From an uncultured Microbacteriaceae bacterium (GTDB lineage: Bacteria > Actinomycetota > Actinomycetes > Actinomycetales > Microbacteriaceae), in the NCBI GenBank assembly GCA_946481135.1, contig CAMLMQ010000141.1, positions 1-8,126 on the forward strand: 8,126 bases of DNA. The letters are read 5' to 3'. The notes beneath the pieces are model-generated. The model ran no database searches and was not told the origin of the DNA. It saw only the letters and a list, made by a program, of their open reading frames with translations. This document shows positions 6,423 to 8,126 of the stretch, in pieces. The position numbers and the translations under genes are program-made. Position 1 is the first letter of the stretch. Each line of letters begins with the position of its first letter.

Positions 6423-7199
6423 ATGCGCTGCCGGCCCGTCGTCGCGATCGCGATGGCGGCCGGGATGCTCGCACTCGCGGGCTGCGCCGACGGGGGCACG
6501 GCACCGACGACGCCTCCCGAGGAGCTGCCCGCCGAGCTGGAGCTTCCCGAGGATGCCGTGCTCGGCCTGGTCGGCATCGCGACGGCCTCGAACGGGGCGA
6601 CCGCCGATGTCGCGGTCGTGGTGCACGCCTCGCTGCCGTACCTCGTGCCGGAGGCCTCCGACGCGCTGACGACGACGCTCGAGTGGTGCGCCGGCGAACT
6701 CGACGAGGCCGTCGTGTCGGCCCGCGGTTTCACGTTCACGGCGGTCGACGTGTCGGTCACGCCGCGCGAGGGCGACTGGCCCGACGGCGCGACGCTCGCG
6801 GTGCTGCCGCAGCCGAATCCCGAGTTCGGGTCGACGCTCGCGGCCGACGCGGGGCTGCGGCAGGTGGCGGCGGGCGACGACGACGTGTTCGGCGACGCGG
6901 TGCCGCACTGCCTGCAGCCGGCGGTGCTCGACGGAGCCGGCTCGGGCACGGTATACCTGGGCATCCCGAGCGACATCACGGGCGCGAACGATGCCGAGTC
7001 GTTCACGGCGTGGACGCGGCACGACTTCGGGCTGTCGTCGGTGTTGCCGGGCGACCTCGGCTCGGCGGAGGTGACCTTCGCGTCGTGCCTCGTCACGATC
7101 ACGCAGCTCGGGTCGGAGTTCGGGGCGCCGAGCGAGGACTGGGCCGAACGGTTCGACGACGCCGGATGCGTCGTCGGCGGCGCCGTCAACCCGAGTTGA
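6423..7199 (+). CDS. Lipoprotein of unknown function
   Basis: A 258-residue secreted protein anchored to the outer face of the membrane by lipid. A basic N-terminus (MRCR) and hydrophobic stretch (6-19) end in the lipobox LAGC with the acylated Cys at 21, followed by a Thr/Pro/Glu-rich linker (23-42). The remainder is a soluble, acidic domain without membrane segments. Four further cysteines (C89, C163, C222 and C249) could form two disulfides in the extracytoplasmic environment. I do not recognise the domain family. It is probably expressed from a leaderless promoter shared, through an inverted repeat, with the divergent MFS gene, hinting at joint regulation. Its last codons (Val-Asn-Pro-Ser-stop) are built from an operator palindrome belonging to the next gene, and only 31 bp separate it from that gene. 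Confidence 0.88.
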   Translation: MRCRPVVAIAMAAGMLALAGCADGGTAPTTPPEELPAELELPEDAVLGLVGIATASNGATADVAVVVHASLPYLVPEASDALTTTLEWCAGELDEAVVSARGFTFTAVDVSVTPREGDWPDGATLAVLPQPNPEFGSTLAADAGLRQVAAGDDDVFGDAVPHCLQPAVLDGAGSGTVYLGIPSDITGANDAESFTAWTRHDFGLSSVLPGDLGSAEVTFASCLVTITQLGSEFGAPSEDWAERFDDAGCVVGGAVNPS

Positions 7200-7201
7200 C
7201 G
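7184..7201. promoter_or_regulatory. Operator O1 (CGTCAAC-N4-GTTGACG)
   Basis: A perfect 7-bp inverted repeat around CCGA. Its right arm contains the TTGACG used as -35 box of the HTH gene promoter. The site occupies the last three codons and the stop of the lipoprotein gene. An identical pair of arms recurs 28 bp downstream (O2), which makes chance unlikely. Confidence 0.75.
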
Positions 7202-7224
7202 ACCTCGGCACCGTCAACTACGGT
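7196..7224 (+). promoter_or_regulatory. Promoter of the HTH-ABC exporter unit (leaderless)
   Basis: TTGACG (7196-7201), a 17-nt spacer and TACGGT (7219-7224), then exactly 6 nt to the ATG at 7231. This is a near-consensus sigma-70-type promoter with the transcription start predicted on the ATG. Both boxes are embedded in palindromic operators O1 and O2, so a bound regulator would exclude RNA polymerase. Confidence 0.75.
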
Positions 7225-7229
7225 TGACG
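7212..7229. promoter_or_regulatory. Operator O2 (CGTCAAC-N4-GTTGACG)
   Basis: Same arms as O1, here around TACG. It contains the -10 box and ends 1 bp before the ATG at 7231, a position expected of a repressor site. Confidence 0.78.
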
Positions 7230-7230
7230 C

Positions 7231-7440
7231 ATGGATCAGCTGCGCACCCTCGCCGGCGAAGCCGACTCGGAGGATCCCTACGCCGCGCTGCGCGCGATCG
7301 TGAGACTGCGGACAGAATTGGACAAGGCCGAGACCCTCGCCGTGCGCCGGGCCCGCAACGCGGGCTACTCGTGGCACACGATCGCGCTCGCCCTGGGCGT
7401 GAGCAAGCAAGCCGTCCACAAGAAGCACGGCCGCGGGTAG
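7231..7440 (+). CDS. Small helix-turn-helix DNA-binding protein
   Basis: A 69-residue protein. The first half (about 14-43) is a charged helix rich in Arg, Glu and Leu that could serve for dimerisation. The second half is a helix-turn-helix, SWHTIALALGVSKQAVHKKH (47-66), of the sigma-70 region-4-like kind with recognition helix SKQAVHKK and a basic tail. Such tiny HTH proteins recur in actinobacteria beside transporter or stress genes; they are taken as local regulators, though I cannot name a characterised homologue. The ATG at 7231 lacks a ribosome binding site but sits 6 nt after a -10 box, so translation is probably leaderless. Two identical palindromes cover the promoter, making autoregulation likely. 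The ABC exporter gene begins 19 bp downstream and is probably co-transcribed. Confidence 0.88.
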   Translation: MDQLRTLAGEADSEDPYAALRAIVRLRTELDKAETLAVRRARNAGYSWHTIALALGVSKQAVHKKHGRG

Positions 7441-7459
7441 CGGTCGGGAAAGCATCGAG

Positions 7460-8126
7460 ATGAGCGAACCCCGCCGCGGCGTCCTGCGCCGCCCCTCCGC
7501 CGACGGAGGCCCGCGGGCATCCTTCCGCGAACTGCTGCCGTACCTGCTCGAGCACCGCGGCCTGCTCGTCGTCGCGCTCGTGCTCAGCCTCGTCGGGGCG
7601 GGCGCGTCGCTCGCGCAGCCGCTGCTCGCCGGGCAGATCGTCGGCATCGTCGAGAGCGGCGGCACCCTCGGGGTGCTCGTCTGGGTTCTCATCGGACTCG
7701 TCGTCGTCGGCGCCGTGCTCGGCGGCGTGCAGCACTACCTGCTGCAGCGCATCGGCACATCGGTCGTCTTCTCGGCGCGGCGCACCCTCGTGCGACGGAT
7801 GCTGCGCCTTCCGATCCCGGAGTTCGACCGCCGCCGCACCGGCGACCTCGTCTCGCGCGTCGGCTCCGACACGACACTGCTCTACGCCGTCATCACGCAA
7901 GGACTTCTGGATGCCCTCGGCGGCGCGATCGTCTTCCTCGGCGCGATCGTCGGCATGCTCATCGTCGACCCGCTGCTGCTCGGGCTGACCCTGCTCGTCG
8001 TGCTGCTCGCCCTCGGCAGCGGCGTGCTGCTGTCGGCGCGCATCCGCCCGGCGAGCCGCGAGCAGCAGGAGCGCGTCGGCAACCTCGCCGCCGCCGTCGA
8101 ACGCGCGATCAGCGCGATCCGCACCG
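7460..8126 (+). CDS. Type-1 ABC exporter, transmembrane domain, 3'-truncated by window end
   Basis: The frame runs from the ATG at 7460 past the right edge, giving 222 residues. After a basic cytoplasmic N-terminus (1-33), four hydrophobic segments are visible (about 34-56, 70-92, 150-169 and 170-193). The loop LRLPIPEFDRRRTGDLVSRV (115-134) is the coupling-helix motif of type-1 exporters (F-x-x-x-x-T-G-D-L-x-S-R), and EQQERVGNLAAAVERAISAI (201-220) is the long intracellular helix before the second half of the domain. Full members have about 580-620 residues with a C-terminal ATPase domain, not visible here, so half-transporter versus other arrangement cannot be confirmed. A weak ribosome binding site (GGGAAAG, 7446-7452) lies 7 nt upstream. 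Only 19 bp follow the HTH gene, so control by that protein is likely. Substrate unknown; multidrug or lipid export is the usual guess. Confidence 0.9.
   Translation, partial: MSEPRRGVLRRPSADGGPRASFRELLPYLLEHRGLLVVALVLSLVGAGASLAQPLLAGQIVGIVESGGTLGVLVWVLIGLVVVGAVLGGVQHYLLQRIGTSVVFSARRTLVRRMLRLPIPEFDRRRTGDLVSRVGSDTTLLYAVITQGLLDALGGAIVFLGAIVGMLIVDPLLLGLTLLVVLLALGSGVLLSARIRPASREQQERVGNLAAAVERAISAIRT

Noticed and set aside
1..8126. CRISPR arrays, tRNA/rRNA genes, insertion sequences, toxin-antitoxin pairs
   Set aside because: I looked on both strands and saw no regularly spaced repeats, cloverleaf-like segments, transposase motifs or small toxin-like pairs; the small HTH gene is followed by an exporter, not a toxin.

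Overview
The window is very GC-rich and gene-dense, with long stretches of G/C-ending codons, GTG starts and probable leaderless promoters (TANNNT box, 6 nt, start codon). Together with the protein sequences this points to a high-GC actinobacterium, most likely Microbacteriaceae or a close relative. That placement is inference; no 16S or other marker is present.

Layout. (1) Positions 1-1600, plus strand: the 3' end of a riboflavin operon, a 5'-truncated ribBA followed by ribH with an ATGA overlap. (2) 1597-2361, minus strand: a DUF4184-type membrane protein, convergent with ribH, the two stop codons overlapping. (3) 2362-2495, non-coding: a four-copy, mirror-symmetric palindromic repeat. (4) 2496-5085, minus strand: an ABC-2 exporter of the NodIJ/DrrAB kind (one ATPase, two different permeases), its three genes joined by two ATGA overlaps. 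(5) 5142-6353, minus strand: an MFS efflux-type permease, 56 bp upstream of the ATPase gene. (6) 6354-6422: a divergent promoter region with two apparent leaderless promoters facing away from a 12-bp inverted repeat. (7) 6423-7199, plus strand: a lipoprotein of unknown family. (8) 7184-7230: two copies of an 18-bp palindrome, CGTCAAC-N4-GTTGACG, covering the -35 and -10 boxes of a promoter whose predicted transcript begins at the ATG of the next gene. (9) 7231-7440: a 69-residue helix-turn-helix protein. (10) 7460-8126: the N-terminal half of a type-1 ABC exporter that runs off the window.

How the parts work together. RibBA and RibH supply the butanone-phosphate, pyrimidine and lumazine steps of riboflavin synthesis. 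The rest is mostly membrane export: an ABC-2 pump, an MFS pump and an ABC exporter. The most distinctive system is at the right end, where a tiny HTH protein appears to repress its own leaderless promoter through twin operators, and so also the ABC exporter 19 bp downstream. The first operator is written into the last codons of the lipoprotein gene. I see no tRNA, rRNA, CRISPR, insertion sequence or prophage.
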